Shown piece after piece: positions 33,322-44,040 of a stretch of DNA of 64,000 bases (its first letter is position 1; the number at the start of each line of letters is the position of its first letter). Source of the stretch: Impatiens glandulifera. Lineage: Eukaryota > Streptophyta > Magnoliopsida > Ericales > Balsaminaceae. Location of the stretch: positions 40,459,382-40,523,381 of the forward strand of contig NC_061863.1 of NCBI RefSeq assembly GCF_907164915.1, written 5' to 3'. A program made the position numbers and the translations under genes. The notes beneath the pieces were generated by a model, which was not told where the DNA came from, ran no database searches, and saw only the letters and a program-made list of their open reading frames with translations.

Positions 33322-34147
33322 TGTTATAATCGCTACTAATCAATACTTACAAAACTAAAAGTTAACCTACTTAATAAATCATGACAAATTAATTTGATAT
33401 TTCTTAAAAAAAAGGTTAGTTGGATAAAGAGAGTTACAAAATTTAAAATGGAGACATTCCACATTTACATATTCATTTCACTTACATATAAAAAAAACCT
33501 ACTTCTTACAAGATATTCATTTAAATTTTATACCTTTTACAAATAATAATTAGATCTTAGAGATCCATCAAATTATACTCAATTAATCTATTCAGGTACA
33601 CAAAACTAAAATAAAATATTTTTTTCTTGATTAATCAGAATTATTAACAAATTTGAAATTGATGTTAAAATTATCCTAATTAGATCCTAATTTAATGTAT
33701 GAGAAATTAAAATCTGAAAGCAGCGGAAACATACCTTAAATTGATGAATCATGAATCTTTTCTTTCTTAGACTTTGCATGGATTGAATGATTCTTTATTC
33801 TCCTTCCTTAAACTTTCCTTATATGGAATGATTTTTCTATTCGATGAATACGTCAATAGATTTCTCTCTCTGTTGATGGGGAGACAAAGGAGAATTGGTC
33901 GTACTTCAAATGGAGACAATTACCATTACATATAATCAACAATAAGTTAGTTATTATACTTAGGTCAATTCTAATTTAGCCCCTTTATGAAATTAGAAAT
34001 GTCATTTAGGTATCCTCACTTTATATTAATGGAAAATACACATATAAGCCATAAACTTAATTTCACATTAGATCACATTATTTTGGCTTATATTAAATGA
34101 CATTTGCACAATTATTTATTATACTAGTGACCCTAAACATTTCAACA
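33322..34147 (-). repeat. Probable LTR of the ancient Copia element (copy 2)
   Basis: Inverted counterpart of 10461-11284, ending in CATTTCAACA next to the purine-rich tract. The remainder of the ancient element is split by the young retrotransposon: its internal part continues to 34468 and resumes at 48512. Confidence 0.5.
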
Positions 34148-34468
34148 ATCTCTCACTGGGTCACGTATGTAAAAAAATAAATGTATCAACCATAATGCGC
34201 TTGAGGTTTTATGTCATCTCAATCATACCTTGTATAATCAATTTTATCAATTAATTATATCAATATAGGACCAAAGAGTTCGTCGTTGTATTTAAGAACA
34301 ACTAGAACCAACAATGATCACATAAATCAATACAATTAATTGACAAATTATATCAAGAATGTGATGAATGAAAATTTCATGAAAGGAGATCTATTCATGT
34401 CAATTTTCAACTAGTCCTACTTGACTTTAGTGAGATCATACTTTAAGCATAATTATACAAAGTGTAAT

Positions 34469-35741
34469 TGATAGAAAAATTAAGTAGATTAATTTTGGAA
34501 CCGGCCAGACAAACTAAACAGAAATTAAACTTCATGTGCAGGTACTGAACAAACCGGAACCGGAAATCGTGCATCAATAACCAGCTGCTATTACATCAAA
34601 GAAACCGGCTTCAAGTGATCAAGACAAATGATCACAGGAACCGGCTTCACTTTCTCAAGCAACCGGTTAGCAAAGAACAGAAGAACACACTTCAACCGGA
34701 TCATAATGCACAAAGACACAGAAACCGGAAAGTACAGATCAAAAGTCAGAAGATTCAAATCTCAAGAGTGACGTACTGTGACGGAGGAAACGTGTCTCGA
34801 AAAGATAAAAGAAGATCGGATCCGATCAGAAGCATGGGAGGAATGCAATGATGCCTTGGTGATCCGATGCTGACGACCGGAAGCGGATGTTCAACACGTG
34901 TATCAATCTGAAAACCGGTTATGTCATCATCTGCTCAGAGTCACCTGCATGAATGCCAGGTGTCGAGGAAGTTGAAGCGTGCAAGAAATCCTCCTGCAGA
35001 TAGGCGTGCTAATGATCAACCAATCCGCAAGAGAGAGAAGAAAGTAGACGTTAGCTACTTTCAGCTATAAAAGGAAGATCAAACGTCTTCATTCAATGAA
35101 AGTGGCATGCAGCAGTGAATACGAGAAATTGAGTAGTTGAAATTGTGAAAGTCATAAAGCATTCAATTCTAGAGAGATAAAGCTCTATATTCTAAAGTCG
35201 GTTTGCCTAAAACCGGAAATCCTTGTGTGTGATTATTGTGTTGTGTTGTATTACATCAAAGTGTGAGTTTGGTGTAACCGGCGAGTAGCGAAGTTGGGCT
35301 CGACCGGAAGTGTAAATTGTAACTCTAAAGAGTTAGTAGAGATCCTTCTCATAACCTGAGAAGAAGGGGTGACGTAGGAGGGTTTGCTCCGAACATCCAT
35401 AAACAAATTTCCGTGTCTTGTGTTCTTTCATTTCGCTTTCTTTTCCCGCTATCTTACCATAAAACCGCAAACCAATCATACTTCCAAAACCGGTCACTCA
35501 CTCTCATTAAACATCTTCCTCCTTAAACATCATCTAAAAGTCGCAAACGTTGCTTCAACCTGAAACAGACACTTCCGCCCTTGAACACCGGTTCAAGAGT
35601 CTGTGACAAGCTGTGCAGTGCTGAGAACGGTTTTAGTCTTTAACCGGACTATCACCAAGTAGTGTGTGTGTTGTAAGCGGCCTCCCTTATCAAAACCGGA
35701 AAAACACCCCCGGTCCTCCAAGGGCGTCCCCGATCCTAACA
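34469..35741 (+). repeat. 5' LTR
   Basis: Begins TGATAGAAAAATTAAG and ends CGATCCTAACA. It contains 18 CCGG sites, 17 of them ACCGG, mostly in one orientation, and a TATA box at 35065-35074. The U3/R/U5 limits cannot be fixed without transcript ends. Confidence 0.95.
35065..35074 (+). promoter_or_regulatory. LTR TATA box
   Basis: CTATAAAAGG preceded by a pyrimidine-rich stretch. It is the best TATA element in the LTR, about 700 bp before the gag start, and is repeated in the 3' LTR at about 47836. Confidence 0.65.
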
Positions 35742-35743
35742 AG

Positions 35744-35755
35744 TGGTATCAGAGC
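35744..35755 (+). other. Primer-binding site (initiator Met tRNA)
   Basis: TGGTATCAGAGC begins two bases after the 5' LTR. This is the sequence complementary to the 3' end of plant initiator methionine tRNA used by most plant LTR retrotransposons. Confidence 0.9.
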
Positions 35756-35782
35756 GAGGTTCTTAGCACTCAAGCAACCAAA

Positions 35783-37630
35783 ATGGTGGGAAGCATGACT
35801 CACAGCGACAAGCCGCCAATGCTAAACAGCGAAGCATTTAGCAGTTGGAAGAAGCAGATGTATCTACATCTGATAACGCTAGATGATGAGATGAGCCGAG
35901 TCCTGAAAGAAGGACCGATCAAGATTAACAAGGAGGAAAGCCAGTGGACGAGTGAAGATCGGAGAAGAAGCAACCTGGACAACCATTGCATGAGGCACAT
36001 CTATAAAGCCATAGATAACAACACTTTGAACAAAATATCAGAATGCGAAAATGCAAAGGAAGCCTGGGAAACGATCATCCAGATCCACGAGGGAAACGAA
36101 AGAACCAAGGAAAATAAAATCTTGGTGGCTACGCAGAAGTATGAGAACATAAGGATGAAACCGGGAGAAAATATGAAAGAATTTAGCAACCGGTTCACCA
36201 GCGTAGTAAGCGAGCTTCAGACACTCGGAAAGAAGTACGACAACCGAGAAGTGATAATCAAAGCTCTAAGATCCTTGCCGAGCACGTGGGACATCAAAAC
36301 CATGGTGATGAGGGAATCCAACACCCTTGGGCAGATGAAGCTGCACGATGTGTTTGAGGACTTGAAAGCCTACGAGTTCGAGATCAATTCTCGGATCGAA
36401 GATGAAACATCTACATCAACCGCAACAAGAGCTTTAGTCACATCGGTGGAACCGGCGGCTCCAGTATCAACCGCACCGGCTCCAGTCAAAAATACCGATC
36501 AAATCACCGATGATGTGATGGCGATGCTAGCCCAGAAATTCGGAAAATTCATGAAGAAGAGCCAGCCACCATCTAACAATGACTTTAATTATAATTATGT
36601 AGATAAATCAAACAAAAGATGTTATAACTGTGATGGTTTTGGACATTTCAGGTCGGAATGTAGAAAACCAAGAAGAGATGATAGAAAACCGGAAGGAAAC
36701 TATCAAGGGAATAATTATCAAGGCAACCGGTATCAGGGAAACAATTATCAAGGAAACAACTATCGGGGAAACAACAACAACCAACGAAACGACTACCGAA
36801 GAAATGATGATCAACGTGCTGATGAAGGAAAGGAGATCCAAAAAGCTCTCATTGCATCAGACGGTGGAAGTGAATGGGCATATTCCGACAATGAAGATGG
36901 TGATGAGAAAATAACATGCTTCATGGCAAACGACGAAGAGGTATTTGATTTCTCTTCTGATGAATTTACTAAGGAAGATCTAGTTTCTGCACTCAACCAA
37001 ATGGTTGCTGAGTTCAGAAATATATCTGCGTATATGCCGGCATCTGTAGAAACTAAAAACGAACAAATAAATGATGAAAACAATGAAACATATAAGATTA
37101 AAACACATGAACCGGATGAAATATTCTCGGATGATGAGAAGACAGTTCAACCGGGAATGGAAACTGATGAGCGAGCAATGTACGTTACGGCTGCGTGGGA
37201 GAGATCACGTCAAGCAGTAAAACAAATGTGTAATTATAAACGACATCCGAAATGTAGATATGGTATCGGTTATGATCCAAGTAAACAAAATGAAGTAAAA
37301 CAATCTAACGGGATGAAACTAACGAAAAATAACCTTCCGTTCATAAAATTTGTCAAAAGTTCACAAACAGAAAATGAACTAAAACCGGAAGAAACGCTTA
37401 AGTACGTAGGTCCCAACGAAACTGAAAAATGGCTTCATCCTGAGAGAAAGAAAGCCAACCGGAAACCAAATAAAAATAATAAATATCGAAGAAGTCCATC
37501 ACCACATAAGGCATTCTTGAGCAATGACCAAGAAGTTAAGCCAAATACTATCAAAACTGCAACCGGGAAAGTGATCCGACTAATTCAAGTCTGGATCCCA
37601 AAGGGACTAATCAACCATGGACCCAACTAA
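35783..37630 (+). CDS. gag: Gag polyprotein of the Sirevirus-like element
   Basis: 615 residues from the ATG at 35783; an upstream in-frame ATG at 35666 lies in the LTR and is less likely. Order: an N-terminal segment with AFSSWKKQM; a UBN2-type Copia Gag domain (about residues 60-205; KEAWETIIQIHEGNERTKENK, ALRSLPSTWDIKT); a zinc knuckle CYNCDGFGHFRSEC (280-293, CX2CX4HX4C); a Gly/Asn/Gln-rich tract with repeated NYQGN (about 306-335); then an acidic and later a basic C-terminal region. It would assemble particles and bind element RNA. It ends VWIPKGLINHGPN-TAA, just where Sireviruses keep a conserved VW.PK motif. It overlaps pol by 14 nt in another frame. Confidence 0.93.
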   Translation: MVGSMTHSDKPPMLNSEAFSSWKKQMYLHLITLDDEMSRVLKEGPIKINKEESQWTSEDRRRSNLDNHCMRHIYKAIDNNTLNKISECENAKEAWETIIQIHEGNERTKENKILVATQKYENIRMKPGENMKEFSNRFTSVVSELQTLGKKYDNREVIIKALRSLPSTWDIKTMVMRESNTLGQMKLHDVFEDLKAYEFEINSRIEDETSTSTATRALVTSVEPAAPVSTAPAPVKNTDQITDDVMAMLAQKFGKFMKKSQPPSNNDFNYNYVDKSNKRCYNCDGFGHFRSECRKPRRDDRKPEGNYQGNNYQGNRYQGNNYQGNNYRGNNNNQRNDYRRNDDQRADEGKEIQKALIASDGGSEWAYSDNEDGDEKITCFMANDEEVFDFSSDEFTKEDLVSALNQMVAEFRNISAYMPASVETKNEQINDENNETYKIKTHEPDEIFSDDEKTVQPGMETDERAMYVTAAWERSRQAVKQMCNYKRHPKCRYGIGYDPSKQNEVKQSNGMKLTKNNLPFIKFVKSSQTENELKPEETLKYVGPNETEKWLHPERKKANRKPNKNNKYRRSPSPHKAFLSNDQEVKPNTIKTATGKVIRLIQVWIPKGLINHGPN

Positions 37631-40600
37631 ATGTGGGTACCAAAAAGTTGTAAATAATTATTTGCTGCAGGTTAGGAGGAGCAATCGGTTGAAGAGTTCT
37701 GAATGGTACTTGGACAGCGGATGCTCAAGGCACATGACCGGAAACAAGGAGCTACTGACCGACATCAAGTACGAAACAGGAGCATTCATCACATTTGGGG
37801 ATAACTCAAAAGGTAAAACCGTGGGCAAGGGTAAGATTGTCCATGGTGAACTATCCATAAATAATGTGTTATTGGTAGAAAAGCTAAGTTTTAATTTATT
37901 AAGCATAAGCCAGATGTGTGATGTGGGCTATAAAGTTGAATTTCATAAAAACTCATGCTTAGTCAAGAATCAAAATGATGAAACCTTGTTAACCGGTAAT
38001 CGGATAGGAAACATTTACAAAGTAAACTGGAAAACAGATTTCGAAAAACCTGTGTGTATGATAGCCGGAAATGACCCAAACTGGCTTTGGCATAAACGGT
38101 TAAACCACTTGAATTTCAAAACGATTAACTTTATTTGTTCCAAGGAACTAGTTCATGGTTTTCCAAATGTTAAATTTTCAAAAGATAAAGTATGTGCTGC
38201 ATGTCAAATGGGAAAACAAGTGAAATCATCTTTTAAAAGTAAAGGAAATTATCAATCTGAAAGATGTTTAGAACTGCTGCATATGGACTTGTTCGGTCCA
38301 GTTAGAGTAACTAGCTTAGGAGGCATGCATTACACCATGGTAGTTATTGACGATTATTCTAAATTTACTTGGGTTACTTTTCTAGCTTCTAAAAATCAAG
38401 CTGCTTCAAACTTGATTAAACTGATTTTGAGAATACAAAATGAAAAGTCTATTCGAGTAAACAAAATTAGAAGTGATAGAGGAACTGAATTCATTAATAG
38501 CAATTTAACTACTTTTCTTGATGATTCCGGTATTAGGCACGAGTTGTCTAGTGCCAGAACTCCTCAACAAAACGGCCTGGCTGAGAGAAGAAACCGAACT
38601 CTCAAGGAAGCCGCAAGGTCAATGATAGCCGATTCGGGTATAGCTCAAAAGTTTTGGGCTGAAGCTATCAACACCGCTTGCTATACACAAAATCGATCTC
38701 TAGTAACTAAACGATTTTCGAAAACTCCTTTTGAAATTTATTTTGATAAAATTCCAAATGTACGGTATTTTCGAATTTTCGGCAGTAAATGCTTTGTTCA
38801 CAATAACGGCAAGAAGTACTTGACCGCTTTTGATGCTAAATCCGATGAGGGAATAATGTTGGGATATTCAGCTGTGAGTAAAGCATACCGAGTATATAAT
38901 ACTAGGACTTTAACAGTTGAAGAAACCGCACACGTTGTTTTCGATGAAACAGTTGAGCGAAACACTGCATTACCCTTCGACCTTCACAACAGAATGGAAA
39001 ATTTCAATATCTATTCTGATGATGAAGACGAGGTTCCGGTTTGTAGACGTTTTGTCAAGGACCAAGCGGTTGATGTTGAAATTCAACCTGATCAAGCTGC
39101 TTTACCGCAGAAAGTTGACGCTTCAGTCTCTACTGAAGAAATCGGTCGGTCTGACTCTGTTCAACCTACCGATCAGTCTAACCTTGATCAGCCAGCCGAA
39201 AGCTTGGTAGACACGTCTCGGATTAACCTCAGAAGGAACAAAAATCATCCTCTTGAACTAGTAATAGGTAACATATCCTCACCCGTCCGAACTAGGCAAC
39301 AAAATTTGGATCACTATGGAAACTCTGCTTTCATATCACAAATTGAGCCGAAAAAGGTGGATGAAGCACTGTCAGATCCAGATTGGATCTTGGCAATGCA
39401 AGAGGAATTAAACGAGTTTGAGAGAAATAAAGTCTGGTACCTAGTTCCTAGACCGAAAAATAAACCGGTTATAGGCACACGATGGGTATTCAGAAATAAA
39501 CTCGATGAAAACGGTTTAGTTACGAGGAACAAAGCCAGGTTAGTGGCTCAATGATATAAACAGGAAGAAGGAATTGATTTTGAAGAATCATTCGCACCTG
39601 TAGCTAGGCTTGAGGCCATTAGAATATTTTTAGCATATGCAGCTTTCAAAAAGTTTAAAGTTTATCAAATGGATGTAAAAAGCGCTTTTCTAAATGGTAA
39701 AGTCAATGAAGAGGTGTATGTAAATCAACCTCCAGGTTTCAAAAATTCAGAACATGAAAATCACGTTTACCGGCTGAATAAAGCCCTTTACGGTTTGAAA
39801 CAAGCACCAAGAGCTTGGTACGATACTTTGACTCAATTTCTTTTTGATCACAAATTTACAATCGGTTCAGTAGATAAAACCTTATTTAAATTTGAAAGAA
39901 AGGAGCAAATTTTACTTGTTCAAATTTATGTTGATGACATCATATTCGGATCAACCGATCCAAAACTATGTGACAAATTTTCGAAAATGATGACTGATAG
40001 ATTTCAAATGAGTATGATGGGGGAAATGAGTTTCTTCCTAGGGCTACAGGTCAAGCAGTTGGAAGCCGGAATATTTATAAGCCAACCGAAGTATACTGCC
40101 GAATTGCTGAAAAGATTTGGGATGGACACATGTGCCGAAGCGGCTACGCCTATGAGTCCTTCCGTGAAGCTAGATAAAGATGATGATGGTCAAACCGTCG
40201 ACATCACCGCGTACCGAGGAATGATAGGATCATTGCTGTATCTCACAGCCAGCCGACCTGATATTCTGTTTGCGGTTGGAGTGTGCGGGAGGTTCCAAGC
40301 AAATCCAAAGCAGTCTCATTATACGGCGGCTAAGAGAATCTTAAAATATCTAAAGGGAACTCAAGAAGTGGGACTCTGGTATCCAAAAGACTCGAGCTTC
40401 AATCTAATAAGCTATTCCGATGCCGATTACGCGGGATGCAAAATCGACAGAAAGAGTACAAGTGGAACCTGTCAGTTTCTGGGTGACCGGTTAGTTACCT
40501 GGAGCAGCAAGAAGCAAACGTCCGTTGCAACGTCAACCGCAGAGGCGGAGTACTTAGCGGCTGGAAGCTGCTGTGCACAACTCCTCTGGATTCAACAGCA

Positions 40601-40880
40601 ACTCAGGGACTTCGGAATAGAAGCAAAGGAGTCTCCTATCTTCTGTGACAACACCAGCGCCATAGCGATTACATACAATCCGGTGTTGCACTCAAGAACG
40701 AAGCATATCGACATTCGACATCATTTCATCCGGGAGCATGTTCAGGAGAAACACATCCGGCTGGAATATGTGTCAACCGAGCAACAAGTAGCGGACATCT
40801 TCACGAAACCGCTACAGGAAGCTAAGTTTTCACATTTTCGAAATATTCTGGGTCTTACTAATTTAAATCAATTGATATAA
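37617..40880 (+). pseudogene. pol: Pol polyprotein (PR-IN-RT-RH), one in-frame stop
   Basis: 1088 codons in the +1 frame relative to gag. Aspartic protease DSG at residues 33-35 (WYLDSGCSRHMTG). GAG-pre-integrase zinc site (WLWHKRLNHLN ... CAACQMG). Integrase triad D224, D287 (RSDRGTEF), E323 (AERRNRTL), giving DD35E. Reverse transcriptase with [26 protein letters not shown] and YVDD at 771-774. RNase H with DADYAGC (D935) and KSTSGTCQF, then the usual [16 protein letters not shown] and VADIFTKPL. The only break is TGA at 39552-39554 (codon 646), directly after RLVAQ in the fingers of RT, where this family has an amino acid. Without readthrough the protein ends after integrase. All other catalytic residues are present. 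Confidence 0.95.
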
Positions 40881-41580
40881 TCATGATGCATGTAAAACCG
40901 GGATATGTGTTCAGGGAGAAGCTAAAGCTTCTCAATTTAATAGGCCATTAATAAAATCAAACATGCTAACCGGGAGGAAAACTCCGGTTATGCCCGACTA
41001 CTTCATTATTTCAAATCAAATGTATGTTTACTTAACGGTTGAAATAACCAGGTTGAAGTGGATAAGATAAATCCAAAATTGAACAATTGTTGATATCAAT
41101 CAACTATTCTTCCTAAACGGAAATATCCTACTAAAACCGGTCATGGAAAACCGCTCAGTACGTATGCACTCTGATCTGATGAAATGAATTTTTCCGGCTA
41201 ACCTGAGATGACTAACCGAGTTTTCGTGCATGCTTTGATAAATGAAGCCTGTGATAAATTAAAGACAAGTTTACCACAATCGAGATGACGACATGTGTCC
41301 ATCATCAAGAGAGGGAAACTTACATCTTGTCAATAGATATTTTTCATCATTGCTATCTTAGTAATTATTAGATTTACCTTGGAAATAACCATTAGTTACT
41401 TCAACAAGTTAAGTCTATTTAATAGGCAATGACATCATCAGGCATGCTTAACTTCATTTAATACTAAGCCGAATCCACGGGCTATATAAACCATGCTTAA
41501 TCCTTGTCAAAACATCACAAGTTTACTATTCACAAGATTCATCCTTGAGATAAAACCCTCTTGTCTCTCTCAAAACAAAC
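40881..41580 (+). other. Spacer between pol and accessory ORF 1
   Basis: 700 bp without an ORF, containing several ACCGG motifs (e.g. AACCGGGAGG, ACTCCGGTTATG) and ending in a promoter-like region. Probably the pol 3' UTR followed by the promoter of the first accessory gene. Confidence 0.5.
41482..41490 (+). promoter_or_regulatory. TATA box of accessory ORF 1
   Basis: CTATATAAA lies 91 bp before the ATG at 41581, followed by a CT-rich leader (CCTCTTGTCTCTCTC), as in a plant Pol II core promoter and 5' UTR. Confidence 0.55.
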
Positions 41581-42342
41581 ATGAACTCCAACCCTTTAGC
41601 CAAGAAGATCCTACTGGCAGATTTTGAATCAATCTACCAGTATGAGGATCATGAGGTCAAGGAGATGTTCTTAGCCATTGAAAGGAGCGGGCTAAGAAGT
41701 TTTCTTGAGAACAGATTTATCATCGACTACCTTGTAGTCGAAGAACTGTTCGAAACCGTGAAAGAAGTGCACCGAGAGATACTCGTCGCACAGGTTTACG
41801 GCCAAAAATTCCTTTTCAGCGAGACGGATTTCGCTGTCTACTGCGGTTTACCCAATGAAGGGGTAACCGACCTAACCTATTCATCGGTGACAATGGAAGA
41901 GATGTGTCGCCGGTTTTCTGGATCTAACATCCCGGTTAAGCCCTGGGGTGCTAAAAGTAAACTTTCTCACAAGTACCAGATTCTCTGCGAGATTCTGGGA
42001 AAATCTGTGTTATGCAGAGAGAAAAGTTACTACTACACTCAGAGGGTTTTCGAGATGATGATAGCTGTAACGGTTGGGACACCGGTCAACTGGTCCTGGA
42101 TCATCTTCAGCAACCTGAAGAGGATGATTCTCTCCAACAAAACCGGATACGCTTCTCAGCTGAGCGGTTTCTGCGCAAGTCTGGAGATCCATTCTGGAGC
42201 GTTCGTCACTCTGCATCCAAGGCATGTGCTCACCAAAGAACGAGTACAGGAGATGATCGACCGATGGGAAGCGGTTAAGGCGAGAAGAATTGAAGCGGCT
42301 GAGGCTTCAACCGCTCAAACAGCTGAATCATCGAACGTCTAA
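41581..42342 (+). CDS. Accessory ORF 1 of the retrotransposon, 253 aa
   Basis: Unrecognised by function. The protein has one globular region homologous to the following two ORFs: LLADFESIYQYE at the start, SGLRSFLENRF, a VYGQKFLFSETDFAVYCGLP block at about residue 78, SNIPVKPWG, and a helical part with MMIAVTVGTPVNWSW. The C-terminus is basic, then Ala/Thr/Ser-rich. The pattern (DFE.I ... SGL..FL ... G....TE..FA...LP.EG) resembles proteins annotated as putative plant transposon protein domain. No membrane segment or signal peptide, so it is not an envelope protein. It has its own TATA box, and the 3' region has TTAATGAAATA as a possible polyadenylation signal. The frame is intact. Confidence 0.8.
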   Translation: MNSNPLAKKILLADFESIYQYEDHEVKEMFLAIERSGLRSFLENRFIIDYLVVEELFETVKEVHREILVAQVYGQKFLFSETDFAVYCGLPNEGVTDLTYSSVTMEEMCRRFSGSNIPVKPWGAKSKLSHKYQILCEILGKSVLCREKSYYYTQRVFEMMIAVTVGTPVNWSWIIFSNLKRMILSNKTGYASQLSGFCASLEIHSGAFVTLHPRHVLTKERVQEMIDRWEAVKARRIEAAEASTAQTAESSNV

Positions 42343-42647
42343 ACCTGTCCTTTCTTTTGTCTTTCTCTTTTCCTTACAAAACCGGTACCTTTGATGTACT
42401 ACCGGTTTTAGACTTCAATTAATGAAATAGATTTCATTCCCTTTCCAAGTCAAAATCTACAACATTCAATGCGTCGTATCAAAAATATATCATTACATTC
42501 TTGAAAATATAAACTTCAAAAGCATGCCTGAATTGATTTGACAAGACTTGCTTTTATTCTCTTGGAAAACTGCAAAATCATTAATACCTAAGCATAAACG
42601 GCTAGATTTTCAAATCCTAGCATTAAATGCTCTCATTCACTCCAGGC

Positions 42648-42656
42648 TATAAAAGG
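42648..42656 (+). promoter_or_regulatory. TATA box of accessory ORF 2
   Basis: CTATAAAAG lies 109 bp before the ATG at 42757, with a CT-rich leader (CATCCCTCTCTCTAAG) between. Confidence 0.55.
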
Positions 42657-42756
42657 GGTTCAACCTCCATCTTTCAAATCACGCCTTCAAGCATCCCTCT
42701 CTCTAAGAATTCAAAAGCTCAAGAACTCTCCTAAGCTTTCTTCATCACTCATCACC

Positions 42757-43512
42757 ATGTCTGCTGAATTAAGAAACACTCTTATTATCGATTTTGAGGA
42801 TATCAAGGAAAGTATTTACTATGAAGGCATTTTTCAGCATGTCATTGACTCGGGTTTGAAAGGTTTTCTTAAGGGTTCGGACACCATTCTCGAAGAGGAG
42901 GTGTGCGAATTCTTTAACAACGGTCACGTTCTGGATGATGGTAGCATTCGCACCATCATCGACGGCCAATTCCTCCAGTTCACTGAGGAGGAATTCGCCA
43001 CCTTCTTCCACCTTCCTACCGAAGGTTTTTCTGACTTTCCTACGCCATTCCTGCCGGCTAAGGAAGACTTCTTCCAGATCTTCTCCTCCTCCAACATTCC
43101 GATTAAGGACTGTGGGAAGAAAGAGGATATTGCTCCTCACTACCAAGTCCTGCACGACTTGGTTCAACGGTCTATCATAGGCCGAATGCCAAACCAAAAC
43201 TACTGCCGGGAGGCATTCGACATTATGATAGCAATCATTCGCAAATCCGACATCAACTGGGCTTCCTATCTCTTCAATAAGCTTAAGCAGCTTATGACCG
43301 GAAAGAGAGGAAGGATCAGTTATGCTCCTCAAATTTCCCGGTTTTTGATGTCCAAACGTCGCAATCTCGGAACCGGTGTTCCGGTTGGACCATCCAACAC
43401 CCTCACCATGATCATGATGCACAGGTGGATATCAAGGATTGAGGAACGATCACCTGAAAACACCTTTGAAAATTGGTATGTGAGGATGGTGGAAGGAGAC
43501 TGGTTCACCTAA
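42757..43512 (+). CDS. Accessory ORF 2 of the retrotransposon, 251 aa
   Basis: A paralogue of ORFs 1 and 3 with the same motif order: LIIDFEDIKES, DSGLKGFLKG, DGQFLQFTEEEFATFFHLPTEGF, SNIPIKDCG, HYQVLHDLVQRSI, FDIMIAIIRKSDINWASYLF and APQISRFL. It is shorter at the C-terminus, ending after MVEGDWFT. It has a separate promoter-like region and a 3' region with GCATTAATGAAATATT. No catalytic motif recognised and no transmembrane segment. The large antisense frame here is a shadow. Role unknown. Confidence 0.8.
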   Translation: MSAELRNTLIIDFEDIKESIYYEGIFQHVIDSGLKGFLKGSDTILEEEVCEFFNNGHVLDDGSIRTIIDGQFLQFTEEEFATFFHLPTEGFSDFPTPFLPAKEDFFQIFSSSNIPIKDCGKKEDIAPHYQVLHDLVQRSIIGRMPNQNYCREAFDIMIAIIRKSDINWASYLFNKLKQLMTGKRGRISYAPQISRFLMSKRRNLGTGVPVGPSNTLTMIMMHRWISRIEERSPENTFENWYVRMVEGDWFT

Positions 43513-43917
43513 GATTAAATCCCTCTGTCTCCTTACTTCTACTTTCCGGTTTCTGGTCATTTTGTTGTACGACCAGAACCGCTCCTATGTACTTCTCTAT
43601 TTCTGCATTAATGAAATATTAAAGCTTTCGGTTGCTCGTCCTCATTCCGGTCTCTTAAACTTACATAAAAACTCAAAAGTTAACTTAACACTCTCCGGTT
43701 AAACAAATCGTACATAGAAACCGGAACTTCAGACAAAAATGAAAATTTTAAAACCGCCCATGGTTTTATCTCTCAAAGTTTACCGCCCATCGATTTTTTA
43801 CCGCCCATCGGTTCTCACTTTTACCGCCTAAAGTTACGGCAGTAACTTTTGGAGGGAAAATTGGCGCCAAAAACTCCAAAGTGACGGTTCATCTTCAAAA
43901 CTGCCTGGAACCGCCAT

Positions 43918-43927
43918 CTATATAAAC
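43918..43927 (+). promoter_or_regulatory. TATA box of accessory ORF 3
   Basis: CTATATAAAC lies 123 bp before the ATG at 44041, followed by CT-rich leader sequence. Upstream at about 43755-43830 are three repeats of ACCGCCCATCG/TTTACCGCC. Confidence 0.55.
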
Positions 43928-44040
43928 TAAAATCAGCCCATTCAACACATGCGCTTTCTCTCTCTAAAAACTTTCAGAACTTCAAAGACTCTCTCTCTCC
44001 GATCATCATCAATCTTCATCTCCTCTCTCAAAAATCATCA

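Noticed and set aside
34615..34851. 78-aa ORF in the LTR (also in the 3' LTR)
   Set aside because: Present twice only because LTRs are duplicates; no motif, lies in U3 upstream of the TATA box.
42769..43422. 217-codon open frame antisense to accessory ORF 2
   Set aside because: It is the exact antisense of a gene with paralogues on both sides in the plus frame; no independent motif.
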